DNA of 64,000 nt from Clostridiaceae bacterium (GCA_012521705.1 JAAYLX010000027.1:81582-145581); one strand, 5' to 3'. Counted from the first letter of the stretch, positions 28,566 to 37,591 are shown. Translations and numbers: made by a program. The notes: generated by a model not told the origin, from the letters alone.

Positions 28566-29297
28566 TCACTTGACCGCATTGTATCCAAACCAGCCCCATT
28601 CATGCCAGAACTCCAGAGAGCCGGATAGAATCATGGACAGTATCATGCCAAGGACAAAGCAAGTAGTAAAAAGAATCAATGAAATCATTGCAACCGTGCG
28701 AATACGTCTGTTGGTTTTGGCAGGCAACCGCGGATAAATGCCAAGGGAAGGGAGCACCGCATTTCCGGAAGCTGCAGCTATTGTGTTTTTATGGAACCGG
28801 CCGTATGACCGCATGAGCTGCCTGATGAATGCTGCGAAATAAATACAGCCTACGGTGGTCAGTACAAAAAGTGCCGTGAGGGATAGAGCGAACACTATCG
28901 CGGGTACGTATGGCATGGGCGGAATCAGCGACCAGGGACTTGAGCCAATGGATAAGCATACCGCAGCTACCGCGTTGCAAACAGCAAAGGCTGCCATAAT
29001 TATCTCCCAGGCAAAAAGTAAAACAAAGAAAGCGCCTGCAAATATGTCAATAAAAACGAGTCCCAATACTGTAGTTACTTTCTTTCCCCCGCTTTTTATA
29101 TTTTCAACATGACTTTCAAACTGGGACGCCAGTTCCACAGGGTTGCCAAGCCTTGCGGCAATCTCCTCTTCAGAAAAGCCATCTGCCATTTTGAAGGCAA
29201 AGTGCTGTTCGTATTCACTTATTATTTCATCAGCATCGGTGATGTTGTTCTTTTTAAGTTCGTCAGCAAGTTTTGTAAGAAATTCATTTCTGGTCAT
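28566..29297 (-). CDS. DUF1700 (HAAS-domain) membrane protein
   Basis: A 243-aa protein starting MTRNEFLTKLADELKK at 29297, where GGAGGG lies 8 nt upstream inside the end of the PadR gene. The N-terminal 60 residues are the HAAS helical domain (ISEYEQHFAFKMADGFSEEEIAARLGNP), followed by four to five predicted membrane helices in two groups (about 75-150 and 195-225). Such proteins are commonly encoded beside PadR-type regulators, and a sensing or partner role has been proposed. It overlaps the PadR gene by 14 nt. Confidence 0.88.
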   Translation of the reverse strand: MTRNEFLTKLADELKKNNITDADEIISEYEQHFAFKMADGFSEEEIAARLGNPVELASQFESHVENIKSGGKKVTTVLGLVFIDIFAGAFFVLLFAWEIIMAAFAVCNAVAAVCLSIGSSPWSLIPPMPYVPAIVFALSLTALFVLTTVGCIYFAAFIRQLMRSYGRFHKNTIAAASGNAVLPSLGIYPRLPAKTNRRIRTVAMISLILFTTCFVLGMILSMILSGSLEFWHEWGWFGYNAVK

Positions 29298-29610
29298 TAT
29301 TATCACCCTCCAATATTTCTGCCACCCTTTGCGCAAAATTCAGATATTCAGCACGTTCTTTTTCGTATGTTTCCCGTCCAAGGTTGGTAATTGAATAGTA
29401 CTTTCGTGGAGGCCCTCCGCTTTCTTCCTGCATGTATGTTGTTACAAGTCCTTCACTTTTTAACTTTCGTAAAAGCGGGTAAACAGTGCCATCAGCTATG
29501 TCGATATGCCTTGACAAGTATTCGGATATCTCATATCCATACCAATCCTGTTTTTTAAGAAGCGACAGCACTAAAAGTTCCAGCACGCCTTTTTTGTATT
29601 GTATATTCAC
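29284..29610 (-). CDS. PadR-family transcriptional regulator
   Basis: A 108-aa winged-helix repressor. The sequence LELLVLSLLKKQDWYGYEIS, then DGTVYPLLRKLKSEGLVTTY and PPRKYYSITNLGRE, is diagnostic of PadR. It is the first gene of an operon with DUF1700 and two SDRs. An inverted repeat overlaps the -10 of its promoter, suggesting autorepression. The inducer is unknown. Confidence 0.93.
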   Translation of the reverse strand: MNIQYKKGVLELLVLSLLKKQDWYGYEISEYLSRHIDIADGTVYPLLRKLKSEGLVTTYMQEESGGPPRKYYSITNLGRETYEKERAEYLNFAQRVAEILEGDNNDQK

Positions 29611-29651
29611 AGACTCCCTCCCTTGTCGTTAATAAGTAGAATATGTTATCT

Positions 29652-29688
29652 ACTATTGAATTATATTCAGTAGTGTATAATATGTCAA
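29652..29688 (-). promoter_or_regulatory. padR promoter with overlapping operator
   Basis: TTGACA (29683-29688), a 17-nt spacer and TATAAT (29660-29665) form a consensus promoter. A near-perfect inverted repeat ACTATTGAAT-TAT-ATTCAGTAGT (29652-29674, one mismatch) covers the -10, as expected for an autoregulatory PadR site. Confidence 0.8.
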
Positions 29689-29773
29689 CCCAATTAATCA
29701 TTTTCTAATAAACAGGGAATTACACCTCCATAAACGGAAGTTTTCCTGGCGTCCTGTAAACCAATTAAGTAAA

Positions 29774-29805
29774 TAAAAAACGGATGCATCTTTTTAACAC
29801 ATCCG
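29774..29805 (-). terminator. Terminator of the PNPOx-like gene
   Basis: CGGATG / CATCCG (29781-29786 with 29800-29805) with a 13-nt loop is followed on the minus strand by TTTTTT. The stem lies 96 nt past the stop codon at 29901. Confidence 0.75.
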
Positions 29806-29900
29806 CTTAAAACATACATTACTCATTACTTATAATAATTACTTATTATTTTATCATTGTTGTTCTTCGTTGTTCTTCAATTAATATACTTCTTAAGTCA

Positions 29901-30293
29901 TTAAAACTTTATTACCTTCGGCTCCTCGGTAAATGAATAGAAGGTTGCAGTTGCATCTTCGAAGTAAAGAACTTCTGTATTGTCATCATCAGCAGAATAC
30001 ATAGATTGAAGTTCAGGATAATTATCAAGCATATGCTTTTTTGCCTCCACCCTGTCATCCCTAATAAGCTTACCTGATACTCTGAGCCACTTTCCATCTT
30101 CATAGGCACAAATCTCTGCTTTGGGATTTGCCTGAAGCTGCTTTGAAACTTCCTTTACCTTGCCTGTCTGGATATAAAGTTTACCTTCGAAAATATCCAC
30201 GGTACCGAATGGTCTTACTCTTGGCTGATCCCCCTCTACTGTTGCCAAATAATATGTTCCGCATTTCTTTAAAAATTCATATACTTCCTTCAT
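29901..30293 (-). CDS. Pyridoxamine 5'-phosphate oxidase-fold FMN-binding protein
   Basis: A 130-aa split-barrel protein: KKCGTYYLATVEGDQPRVRPFG at the N-terminus and KAEICAYEDGKWLRVSGKL in the middle are typical of the general-stress/nitroimidazole-resistance branch of the PNPOx-like family. It probably binds FMN or F420-like cofactors as a dimer in the cytoplasm. The true substrate is not deducible. It follows a truncated hydrolase gene. Confidence 0.85.
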   Translation of the reverse strand: MKEVYEFLKKCGTYYLATVEGDQPRVRPFGTVDIFEGKLYIQTGKVKEVSKQLQANPKAEICAYEDGKWLRVSGKLIRDDRVEAKKHMLDNYPELQSMYSADDDNTEVLYFEDATATFYSFTEEPKVIKF

Positions 30294-30386
30294 ATTTATC
30301 CTCCCGTTTATCCCTTGTGCGGTGAAAAAATATCCTTCTATCCAACAGACATGATAATCAAATGCAATAATAATTTCAATCCATTC

Positions 30387-30947
30387 TTACAATTGCCAGT
30401 CGATATATGCCTGACGATTGTCATAAGGGGGGGAACCCAAACTTGCCAGCACTGAATAGTCGGGCTGGCCTACGGAATTATTTCCTGTTGTCGACATTAT
30501 TGAGGTCAGTGACCGTACTTTATGAGGATATTCTATGGCTATTGTTTGTGCAATCATTCCGCCCATTGATGCACCAACAAGGTGCACACTGTCATACCCA
30601 AGAGCTTCCATGAGGCTAACAGTGTCAGCTGCCATGTCAGACAGAGTATAAGTTACTGTGGAAAAATCACCGGATTGTATAGCCTGAAAATCCGGGACAG
30701 GTGCATCTGAAATATGAGTTGAAAGTCCGGCATCCCTGTTGTCGAATCGTATTAAATGCAAACCCCGGCTTGCCAGTTCCATGCAGAACCCTTCAGGCCA
30801 GTTAATCATTTGCGCACCAGCGCCCATAATCAGAAATACAGGCGGAAATTTCGGATCGCCGATACGCTGATAGGAAATTTTTATCCTGGAAGGGCCAACA
30901 TTTTGGACACTTTCTTCAGCATGAATTTTTACATTGTTTGTTACCAT
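30387..30947 (-). pseudogene. Alpha/beta hydrolase, C-terminally truncated
   Basis: A 186-aa remnant of an alpha/beta hydrolase (RdmC/methylesterase-like, usually about 290-300 aa). It retains the start (AGGAGG before ATG), the FDNRDAGLSTH segment and the nucleophile elbow GASMGG, but stops after AYIDWQL, before the regions that carry the catalytic Asp and His. The 93 bp to the next gene hold no recognisable remainder, so the 3' part appears deleted. The start signals are intact, so a short protein may still be made, but it should be inactive. Confidence 0.8.
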
Positions 30948-31072
30948 AAAATATCCTCCTGGTATAGTATTTTTGAAATCAGAGACCTGAAGTATATTTT
31001 ATAGATATTCTCAAAAATAAAAAGTCTATTAAATAATTATTCCCCATGATATGATTATAGTGGCAGGGGATA

Positions 31073-33061
31073 CTACACTTCGCGTATCATTTCAATAATA
31101 CTGTTCCTTTCAAGTTTTGACATTGAATGTCTCATTATAACCCAGGTTATGGCTGTCACGCCCAGCGCACATTGCAATTCAGGCATCCATGGAATCGCAT
31201 ATTCCAGTTTTACCGGTAAATCAAATGCACGATATAACAAATATGACCCGAGAATCCCAAGAGGAACCCCAATACAAAGGGATTTTATTGAGCATAACAC
31301 ACTTTCAAGATTCAGCATTCTTTTTAGTCCTTCCGGTGTTATACCCACGCTTTGCAAAACTGCAAATTCGCGGACACGGGAGCGAGTATTGGTGGATATG
31401 GTACTGATTACATTTGTAAGCCCAATAAGAGTCAACATTGTGATGAAGCCATATATAAACACCATGATAAGTCGGCTTATATCTCGGACTTCAAAAGGAA
31501 TGTCCTCCATATTTTTTACTTCTATATATTCAGAGTTGCCTTCAAAATTAATAAAATTGTGTAATATCTCATTTGCATACTCTGAAAATCCCTCCGCATC
31601 CCTTGTTTCCACAAACCATATATAGCGTGTAGCATTAAGCTCAGGAACTATTACTGTTACATTGCCCACATAAGTTGCCGCAATCTCGTTGGGCACATTA
31701 CGGATATCAAGTTCCCCGGCCATAGGCAATTCAATTATTGAATTATCGCCCGAATTGGATAAGCTCAAAGTTTCCGGTATGGCCAAAAATGGTTCAAATA
31801 TGGATTTCCCTTCACCTTTACCACCAGGTATTCGTGCGTAATTTACAAGAATATTGGAGCCGGGTGTAACTCCTGCTAACTTACATAGCTTTCCATAATT
31901 CTCTTTATCAGTTGTTAATAAGGTGACCGGTAGATAATAGCCTTTTTTATCCGGAAAATATTCGTTGGAGTTGAAAAATTCAAGCATTTCATTAGTCATT
32001 ACTTCTTCTGGTATAACTGTTTTGTATGAGTTGAAACCACCTTTTAGCACATCATCGCCCACTCCAAACACAGTCGTTCCTGGATACTCACGGAATTTCA
32101 GAGTAATTTCATCCGCAATATCGCTGCTGAGCTTAGAATACTTTTGCACATTATTCTCACTGCTTTCCCTGTCATTCTCTGATTTGTCCGGAGGTAAAAA
32201 TGTGCACACAACATTTGCGTTTTCTACTCCGGGGTAATACAATCGTGTAACTTCTTTATATTGATCGCCGAAATAGCCTGCGACAATAAACAGCGTAATG
32301 CTTGCTGCAAGTGACACAGCTGTTGCGCGGAAGTTCCGGCTGTTTCTTTTTAGTGATTTATAGGCAAGCGTACCTTCAAAGCCAAACAGTTTTCCAATCA
32401 GCCGTCCTCCCCGGATATTCTTGGCCTTTATTTTAACCTCACCTGTTCCCCGTATTGCCTCAATTGCAGACATGCCTGAAGCCTTTAGGGCAGGAATCCA
32501 TGCCGACAACCAAACTGTGAAAAACGATAAAACTATCGAAATTAATATCGCCTGCCAGGCAACAATAAAATCAAAGTTTATCTGAAAGGTATTCCTTCTG
32601 TTTGCTGCCGCCAGAAGATTATCAATAATCTGTATGCCAACATAATTAACAAATATTCCAATCACGATACCTGCGGGTATTGCAAGCATTGCAAGCAACA
32701 ATCCTTCAAATAAGATTATCTGTGCAATTTGCCTTTTTTCAGCACCAACGCTTTTCAGAATGCCGAATTGCCTGATACGCTCTCCGGCGCTGACTCGGAA
32801 TGAGTTGGAGACGACTATGATGCAAGCTGCAATGATTATGGAACCTATGACAGCACCCAGGCCAAAAAGAATCTCGTTATACATAGAGCTATAATAACGG
32901 CTCCCGCCTACCAATCCCTTGAACATGACATCAGCGCTTGTAACAAAACCCGAAACAGCAGTTATCATTGCCGTTGACAGAACTATCCCGGCAATAGTCC
33001 AGAAGGTACGGCTCCGGTTTATTCTTAATTGGCTGTACGCCAAACTTAGAGTTAACTTCAT
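31073..33061 (-). CDS. ABC transporter permease, FtsX type
   Basis: A 662-aa membrane protein with an N-terminal helix, a three-helix FtsX domain (about 60-190), a cytoplasmic segment with IPALKASGMSAIEAIRGTGEV, another helix, a large extracytoplasmic domain (about 260-520), and a second FtsX domain at the C-terminus (VFIYGFITMLTLIGLTNVIST onward). This is the organisation of MacB/LolC-like mechanotransmission permeases fused in tandem. It overlaps its ATPase gene by 4 nt (ATGA). Such systems act in peptide resistance, lipoprotein handling or cell-wall control; no sensor gene is adjacent. Confidence 0.92.
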   Translation of the reverse strand: MKLTLSLAYSQLRINRSRTFWTIAGIVLSTAMITAVSGFVTSADVMFKGLVGGSRYYSSMYNEILFGLGAVIGSIIIAACIIVVSNSFRVSAGERIRQFGILKSVGAEKRQIAQIILFEGLLLAMLAIPAGIVIGIFVNYVGIQIIDNLLAAANRRNTFQINFDFIVAWQAILISIVLSFFTVWLSAWIPALKASGMSAIEAIRGTGEVKIKAKNIRGGRLIGKLFGFEGTLAYKSLKRNSRNFRATAVSLAASITLFIVAGYFGDQYKEVTRLYYPGVENANVVCTFLPPDKSENDRESSENNVQKYSKLSSDIADEITLKFREYPGTTVFGVGDDVLKGGFNSYKTVIPEEVMTNEMLEFFNSNEYFPDKKGYYLPVTLLTTDKENYGKLCKLAGVTPGSNILVNYARIPGGKGEGKSIFEPFLAIPETLSLSNSGDNSIIELPMAGELDIRNVPNEIAATYVGNVTVIVPELNATRYIWFVETRDAEGFSEYANEILHNFINFEGNSEYIEVKNMEDIPFEVRDISRLIMVFIYGFITMLTLIGLTNVISTISTNTRSRVREFAVLQSVGITPEGLKRMLNLESVLCSIKSLCIGVPLGILGSYLLYRAFDLPVKLEYAIPWMPELQCALGVTAITWVIMRHSMSKLERNSIIEMIREV

Positions 33062-33741
33062 TTTAAAACCACCTCATCCCTGGCGATTCGTCCATCGCTG
33101 ATTGTTATAACCCGGTCGGCCTGTTTTGCTATGTTTTCATCATGGGTGATAACAATCAATGTCTGCTTGAATGCCTTATTTGACAGTTTCAAAAGGTTTA
33201 TTATTTCTCTGCTTGCTTTACTGTCAAGGTTTCCTGTTGGTTCGTCCGCAAGAATGAGCGCGGGATTATTTATCAATGCCCTTCCTAAAGCCACACGCTG
33301 CTGCTGTCCCCCTGACAGCTCATTGGGCAAGTGATTCGCCCTGTCAGTAAGTCCGATCGTCTCAAGTATTATCTTAAGTCTTTTTATGTCCGGTTTGCGA
33401 TTATCCAAAAGACACGGTAACAGAATGTTCTCTTCCGCAGTAAGTGTCGGGATCAGGTTGTAAAACTGATAAACAATCCCTATGTGGCGGCGCCGAAAAA
33501 CCGCAAGTTCGCTTTCGTTTAGCTTAAAAATCTCGTTTCCTTCTATTTCAACGCCGCCCGACGTGGGGCGGTCAACACCGCCCATTAAGTGCATAAGCGT
33601 TGATTTCCCTGAACCCGATGCACCTATAATTGCAATAAATTCACCTCTATCCACGCTGAAACTCACACCGTCCAAAGCTGTGACGGTAGTGTTACCTTTG
33701 CCATATATCCTGGTCAAATTCCGGACTTTCAGAATTGACAT
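33058..33741 (-). CDS. ABC transporter ATPase (LolD/MacB type)
   Basis: A 227-aa ATPase partner of the FtsX permease. Walker A GASGSGKST (40-48), the Q-loop in IVYQFYNLIPTLTAEEN, signature LSGGQQQR (142-149) and Walker B LILADEPTGNLD (162-173) are all intact. GAGGTGGGG upstream supports the start. Together with the permease it forms a complete two-gene exporter-type unit. Confidence 0.95.
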   Translation of the reverse strand: MSILKVRNLTRIYGKGNTTVTALDGVSFSVDRGEFIAIIGASGSGKSTLMHLMGGVDRPTSGGVEIEGNEIFKLNESELAVFRRRHIGIVYQFYNLIPTLTAEENILLPCLLDNRKPDIKRLKIILETIGLTDRANHLPNELSGGQQQRVALGRALINNPALILADEPTGNLDSKASREIINLLKLSNKAFKQTLIVITHDENIAKQADRVITISDGRIARDEVVLK

Positions 33742-33822
33742 ACTTTCCCCACCTCTTTTTCTTTAAATGAGTAACACTTTATTTCCTTGATGAAAAATAA
33801 CAGCAAGGCCATCTAAAAAAAA

Positions 33823-33872
33823 TAAAAAGCCCGCCAGACAAGACAATTTCATCTTATCGAAATCAGGCAGGC
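33823..33872 (-). terminator. Terminator after the D,D-carboxypeptidase gene
   Basis: On the minus strand GCCTGCC pairs with GGCGGGC (7 bp), with an inner ATTTC/GAAAT stem, followed by TTTTTATTTTTTTT. It lies about 55 nt past the stop at 33926. Confidence 0.8.
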
Positions 33873-33925
33873 AATGTTTGAAATTAAACTTATCAATTTC
33901 TTAAAAAATTCTTATGATGGACTTA

Positions 33926-34894
33926 TCATTTTCTTATGCTGTTGTATACGGTTATTGCATCTGTAATATTATACTGTTCCGAATAGTGATCTCCTTTTGC
34001 GCCGGCAGTTATAAGAATGTATTCCTGCCCATCCACTTTGGCAAGACTTGCAAGGCACAGGCCGGCTTCATCGGTATATCCGGTTTTCCCTCCCAGGATT
34101 TCACCTGCAATAATATTTCTGTCACCAAGACCTTCATACATGGTACTATAGAAAGTTATCCCGATAGGGTGCTGAATGGTTGGGGGTACAAAATACCGGA
34201 ATGTAGTGAAAATTTCACGGAAAATATCATTTTTTAAAGCGTTTGTCAAAAGAACAGCCAGATCTTTGACTGTAGTGTAATGATTTTCATTATGAAGGCC
34301 TGTGCAATTTTCGAAATGAGTATCTTTCATTCCAAGGTCTTCAGCCTTTTGATTCATTAACTTTACAAAATTTCGCTCTGAACCAGCGATATAATCTGCA
34401 AGCCCAATACAGCTCTCCGCTCCACTTGGAAGCATTACACCGTATAGAAGGTCGATAGCCCTTACCTCTTCCCCCGGAAGAAAACCTGCCATTGATGCAT
34501 CTTCTTCATACAACCCCTCAAAAATCGAGCTGGTAAGTTTAATTTTTTCATCAAGATCATGTAAATTCTCTATGGCAACCAAAGTGGTCATAATTTTTGT
34601 CAACGAAGCAGGATAAATTCTATCTTCGCTGTTTTTTTCCATCAAAACAGTATTATTTTTTAACCTTATTAAAACAGCATTGGAGCTGTACAGCTTACCT
34701 GAAGATAAAGCACCTGCGATATCAAGTTCTGTTTCAGGTGGAACAGTCACTATTGAATCGTTATTTTTTTTCTCAAAAATTTTTAGTTTTAATGTAATGA
34801 GGGATTTATAAATTAAAGAAGCAATGGCAATCGTAATAAGAATTTTACCTAATATACATATTACAGACTTTTTCCTTCTTATTTTCTGCACCAT
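33926..34894 (-). CDS. D-alanyl-D-alanine carboxypeptidase (DacA/PBP5-like)
   Basis: Removes the terminal D-Ala from peptidoglycan pentapeptides. It is 322 aa from the start MVQKIRRKKS (34894), which has AAGGAG 9 nt upstream. Residues 10-36 form an N-terminal membrane anchor or uncleaved signal. The penicillin-binding motifs are SLTK (Ser97, Lys100), SGA in place of the common SGN (LPSGAESCIG), and KTG in GGKTGYTDEAG. It lies next to a VanRS-like sensor pair, which suggests control by glycopeptide or cell-wall stress. There is a tandem repeat in its upstream region. A resistance role like VanY is possible but unproven. Confidence 0.9.
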   Translation of the reverse strand: MVQKIRRKKSVICILGKILITIAIASLIYKSLITLKLKIFEKKNNDSIVTVPPETELDIAGALSSGKLYSSNAVLIRLKNNTVLMEKNSEDRIYPASLTKIMTTLVAIENLHDLDEKIKLTSSIFEGLYEEDASMAGFLPGEEVRAIDLLYGVMLPSGAESCIGLADYIAGSERNFVKLMNQKAEDLGMKDTHFENCTGLHNENHYTTVKDLAVLLTNALKNDIFREIFTTFRYFVPPTIQHPIGITFYSTMYEGLGDRNIIAGEILGGKTGYTDEAGLCLASLAKVDGQEYILITAGAKGDHYSEQYNITDAITVYNSIRK

Positions 34895-35136
34895 AAAAAA
34901 CAGCTCCTTATTTCGTGATGATTTATATTCAATCACAAAACAAGGAACCATATTTAAATTCCATCTTATAAACTTCTTAAGATTTTCTTATTTCAATAAA
35001 TCACTGCATGATTTATATATTGGGGCATTTCGATCATTTAATTACCAATAATAGTAAACAAACAAAAAACAGGGCATGATACCCTGATGTGAATTATCAG
35101 TCGCATTTAACGGTAGCGAAACACCTCGTATTATTT

Positions 35137-35204
35137 CTTTTTTAGCTCCCACTCACGGTAGGGTACACCGCTTTTTTAGCTCCCACTTACGGTAGGGTAC
35201 ACCG
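35137..35204. repeat. Two tandem 34-bp repeats upstream of the carboxypeptidase gene
   Basis: The 34-bp unit beginning CTTTTTTAGCTCCCAC and ending GGTAGGGTACACCG occurs twice head to tail with one difference, and a third partial unit (CTTTTT) follows at 35205. Read on the minus strand each unit can form a small stem CCUAC/GUGGG. The repeats lie between vanS and the D,D-carboxypeptidase start in a 395-bp non-coding region that also has TCGC-N11-GCGA at about 35100. They may be regulator-binding sites. Confidence 0.85.
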
Positions 35205-35289
35205 CTTTTTGAATTTATATTAATTATAACTCAGATAAAACTGCAATTGCAAGCTCAAATCAGGCGTGGCGATTTTGTAATTTTCGCGT

Positions 35290-36414
35290 TCATGCGGGAA
35301 GCTTGACAGTAAATGTTGTTTTTTCTGAGGTGCTTTCAACAAAAATCGTTCCACCATGAGCCTTGACAATTTCTTTGGCTATCGCCAAACCCAGTCCTGC
35401 TCCTCCGGTGTTTGAGGAACGGGCAGAATCCAGACGATAGAATTTTTCAAAAATGGTATCGAGCTTTTCATGCGGAATTGGATTTCCCTGATTGGTAAAG
35501 GTTATTACTATAAATTTTTCCTGCTGTTCTGCAGAAATATCTATAACGCTGTTCTCAAAGCTGTAGGCTATTGCATTTTTCAAAATGTTATTAAACACCC
35601 GGGCAAGCTTATCAGCATCTCCCCATAAAATAAGCCCCTCCGGAACATTGACCAAAACCTGTTTTTGATGTGGAGCAAGTATCGGATAAAATTCATCGGC
35701 CATCTGCTGGAGCATGAAAAGTAAATTAATCTTTTCTTTGTTCAAAAGAATAGTTTGAAGATTGAATCTTGTTATCTCAAAAAACTCATTTATTAACTGC
35801 TCCAACCGATATGCTTTTTCCAGGGTAATGCCGACATACTTTGCCCTCTGCTCGGGAGGCATATCTGGAGCCTCATCCAGAAGGCTTAAGTAGCCTATAA
35901 CCGAAGTCAGTGGGGTCTTTAAATCATGAGCCAAATAAACCACCAGATCATTTTTGCGCTGTTCGGCGTGGAGTGCAGCTTTTTTCTTCTTTTCCAAATT
36001 GTTTTTAATCTGATTTAGCTTCTTTTCCATAAAATCCAGCTCGGGTGATAATGTAATTCCATCACCGGATTCTTCTACAAGTTTATCCACTCCTGCAATG
36101 ACTTCATCAAAATATTTTGTGAACCAGGAAAGTGAAAATTTAAGCATTATTGCAAGGAACACAAAAATCACGACAAGCGTTATAGCTTCAAGATTGTTAT
36201 AAATCAAAAAGCGGGTAATGGTAATAGCAGTAATGTCAGGTATCTGGAATTTCTTCATTAAAAAATGAACAATAGCGTCTCCAAAGCTAAAGCTTTTCTG
36301 AATGATAAACCGCAGAATAATCACAGTTGTGACAGTTGCAAAAACAATAAGAAGCATTTTGATGAAGATTTTCCTTTTCAGCTTCGAATAATCGTTTTCT
36401 CTGTTACTTTTCAA
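35290..36414 (-). CDS. VanS-like sensor histidine kinase
   Basis: A membrane histidine kinase, 374 aa, closely resembling VanS. It has two helices (about 18-40 and 75-98), the linker WFTKYFDEVIAGVDKL, the H-box YLAHDLKTPLTSVIGYLSLL with His163, the N-box FNNILKNAIAYS, and the G-boxes RSSNTGGAGLGLAIAKEIV. It overlaps the response regulator gene by 11 nt, so they form an operon. VanS proteins respond to glycopeptides or wall precursors. The window lacks vanH, vanA/B and vanX, so resistance is not implied. Confidence 0.92.
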   Translation of the reverse strand: MKSNRENDYSKLKRKIFIKMLLIVFATVTTVIILRFIIQKSFSFGDAIVHFLMKKFQIPDITAITITRFLIYNNLEAITLVVIFVFLAIMLKFSLSWFTKYFDEVIAGVDKLVEESGDGITLSPELDFMEKKLNQIKNNLEKKKKAALHAEQRKNDLVVYLAHDLKTPLTSVIGYLSLLDEAPDMPPEQRAKYVGITLEKAYRLEQLINEFFEITRFNLQTILLNKEKINLLFMLQQMADEFYPILAPHQKQVLVNVPEGLILWGDADKLARVFNNILKNAIAYSFENSVIDISAEQQEKFIVITFTNQGNPIPHEKLDTIFEKFYRLDSARSSNTGGAGLGLAIAKEIVKAHGGTIFVESTSEKTTFTVKLPA

Positions 36415-37111
36415 TCTTGTAGCCGACCCCCCACACAGTTTTAATGTATTTTGGATGTTCTGAGCTGTCGTGCATCTTTTCTCTTAAATGCCGTATATGA
36501 ACCATTACAGTATTATTGCTGTTGGTGAAATACTTATCTCCCCATACAACACGGAACAATTCTTCAGAACTTACCACGCGTCCACGGTTGGAAGCAAGCA
36601 CCCATAGTATGGAAAACTCTGTGGGAGTAAGTGACAGAGACTTTTCATTCAATGTGCATTCGTGGGTATCCTTGTTTAAAACCAAACCCTTAAAGGCAAT
36701 AACCTTTTCCTCACGTAATGGTTCAGAAGAATTGTATCTTGTATATCTGCGAAGCTGCGCTTTGACACGGGCTACAAGCTCCAAAGGCTGAAAAGGTTTT
36801 GTCACGTAATCATCCGCGCCAATGGTAAGTCCGGTAATCTTATCAATCTCTTCTTCTTTTGCGGTCAGCATAATGACAGGGAAGGTATGCTTTTCCCGGA
36901 TTTTCTGGCAAATTGAAAAGCCATCCACATCAGGAAGCATTACATCAAGAATGGCAAGATCTATCTTCTCATTTTTTATACAATTAAGTGCATCATTGCC
37001 GTTATAAAACTTAAAGATATTATAGTTCTCATTTCTAAGGTAAACTTCAACCAAATCGGCGATAGCCTGCTCATCATCAACAATTAAGATATTCTCAGCC
37101 AAAAGCATCAT
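36404..37111 (-). CDS. VanR-like OmpR-family response regulator
   Basis: A 235-aa regulator with a receiver domain (phospho-acceptor Asp56 in LAILDVMLPD, Lys in TKPFQPLELVARVKAQLRRY) and a C-terminal winged helix (LTPTEFSILWVLASNRGRVVSSEEL). The receiver is strikingly VanR-like (VDLVEVYLRNENY-type helix and TGLTIGADDYVTKPF). It probably controls the neighbouring D,D-carboxypeptidase gene. The ribosome site is weak (AAAGAAAGAAG). The start could be either of two adjacent Met codons. Confidence 0.93.
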   Translation of the reverse strand: MMLLAENILIVDDEQAIADLVEVYLRNENYNIFKFYNGNDALNCIKNEKIDLAILDVMLPDVDGFSICQKIREKHTFPVIMLTAKEEEIDKITGLTIGADDYVTKPFQPLELVARVKAQLRRYTRYNSSEPLREEKVIAFKGLVLNKDTHECTLNEKSLSLTPTEFSILWVLASNRGRVVSSEELFRVVWGDKYFTNSNNTVMVHIRHLREKMHDSSEHPKYIKTVWGVGYKIEK

Positions 37112-37210
37112 CTTCTTTCTTTTGTATATATCCCCATAATCATCATAACTGATAGCACTAATTTATTGATAATATTTTTATTATGAAAAGCTTAAGACTT
37201 TCTTAATTCA

Positions 37211-37567
37211 GTATTTTCTGCTTTTGAATACCAAAAAGAAAATCTGGAATATTTGAGAACTCCGGAAATTGAGTATTCAGGTTAAGATATTGATGCACTG
37301 TTGAATATTCATTCTACGTCACACACAAAGCAGAACTCCTTAAGAAAAGGCATACAGCCTGCAACTCTTGAAAGGATTATTTCTTACCTGAAAAACTCGG
37401 AAGAAACCAGCCATACCTGTGAATCTCTCTCCGCTGAACTTTCCCTCTCCCGGGTTTCAATAAGGCGTTATCTGAATTATCTTGTTGAGATCAACTTTCT
37501 TTCCAACTCGATTGATTACAGTACCGGAGGAAGACCTTCGATTATTTATCATATGAAAAAACAATAA
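37211..37567 (+). pseudogene. Remnant of a CitT/DcuR-type response regulator
   Basis: The 88-aa ORF (TTG at 37301) is only the C-terminal helix-turn-helix of a CitB/CitT/DcuR-family regulator: KGIQPATLERIISYLKNSEE, then LSLSRVSIRRYLNYLVEI and YSTGGRPSIIYHM. Reading upstream in the same frame gives FEYQKENLEYLRTPEIEYSG, then TAA, then DIDALLN; the family linker suggests the stop replaces a Gln codon (CAA to TAA). The receiver domain is missing altogether. No partner kinase lies nearby. It is probably a decayed gene, though the short HTH ORF could still be translated. Confidence 0.75.
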
Positions 37568-37591
37568 AAAGCTCTTAATAAAGAGCTTTTT
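37566..37591. terminator. Bidirectional intrinsic terminator
   Basis: AAAAAGCTCTT-AATA-AAGAGCTTTTT is a perfect hairpin with U-tracts on both strands, placed between the regulator remnant (+) and tRNA-Leu (-). Confidence 0.85.

Noticed and set aside
35137-35204. CRISPR array
   Set aside because: The repeats are directly tandem with no spacers, only two full copies exist, and no cas gene is present.
34894-37111. Vancomycin resistance operon
   Set aside because: Only the VanRS-like sensor pair and a carboxypeptidase are present; vanH, a D-Ala:D-Lac ligase and vanX are missing.
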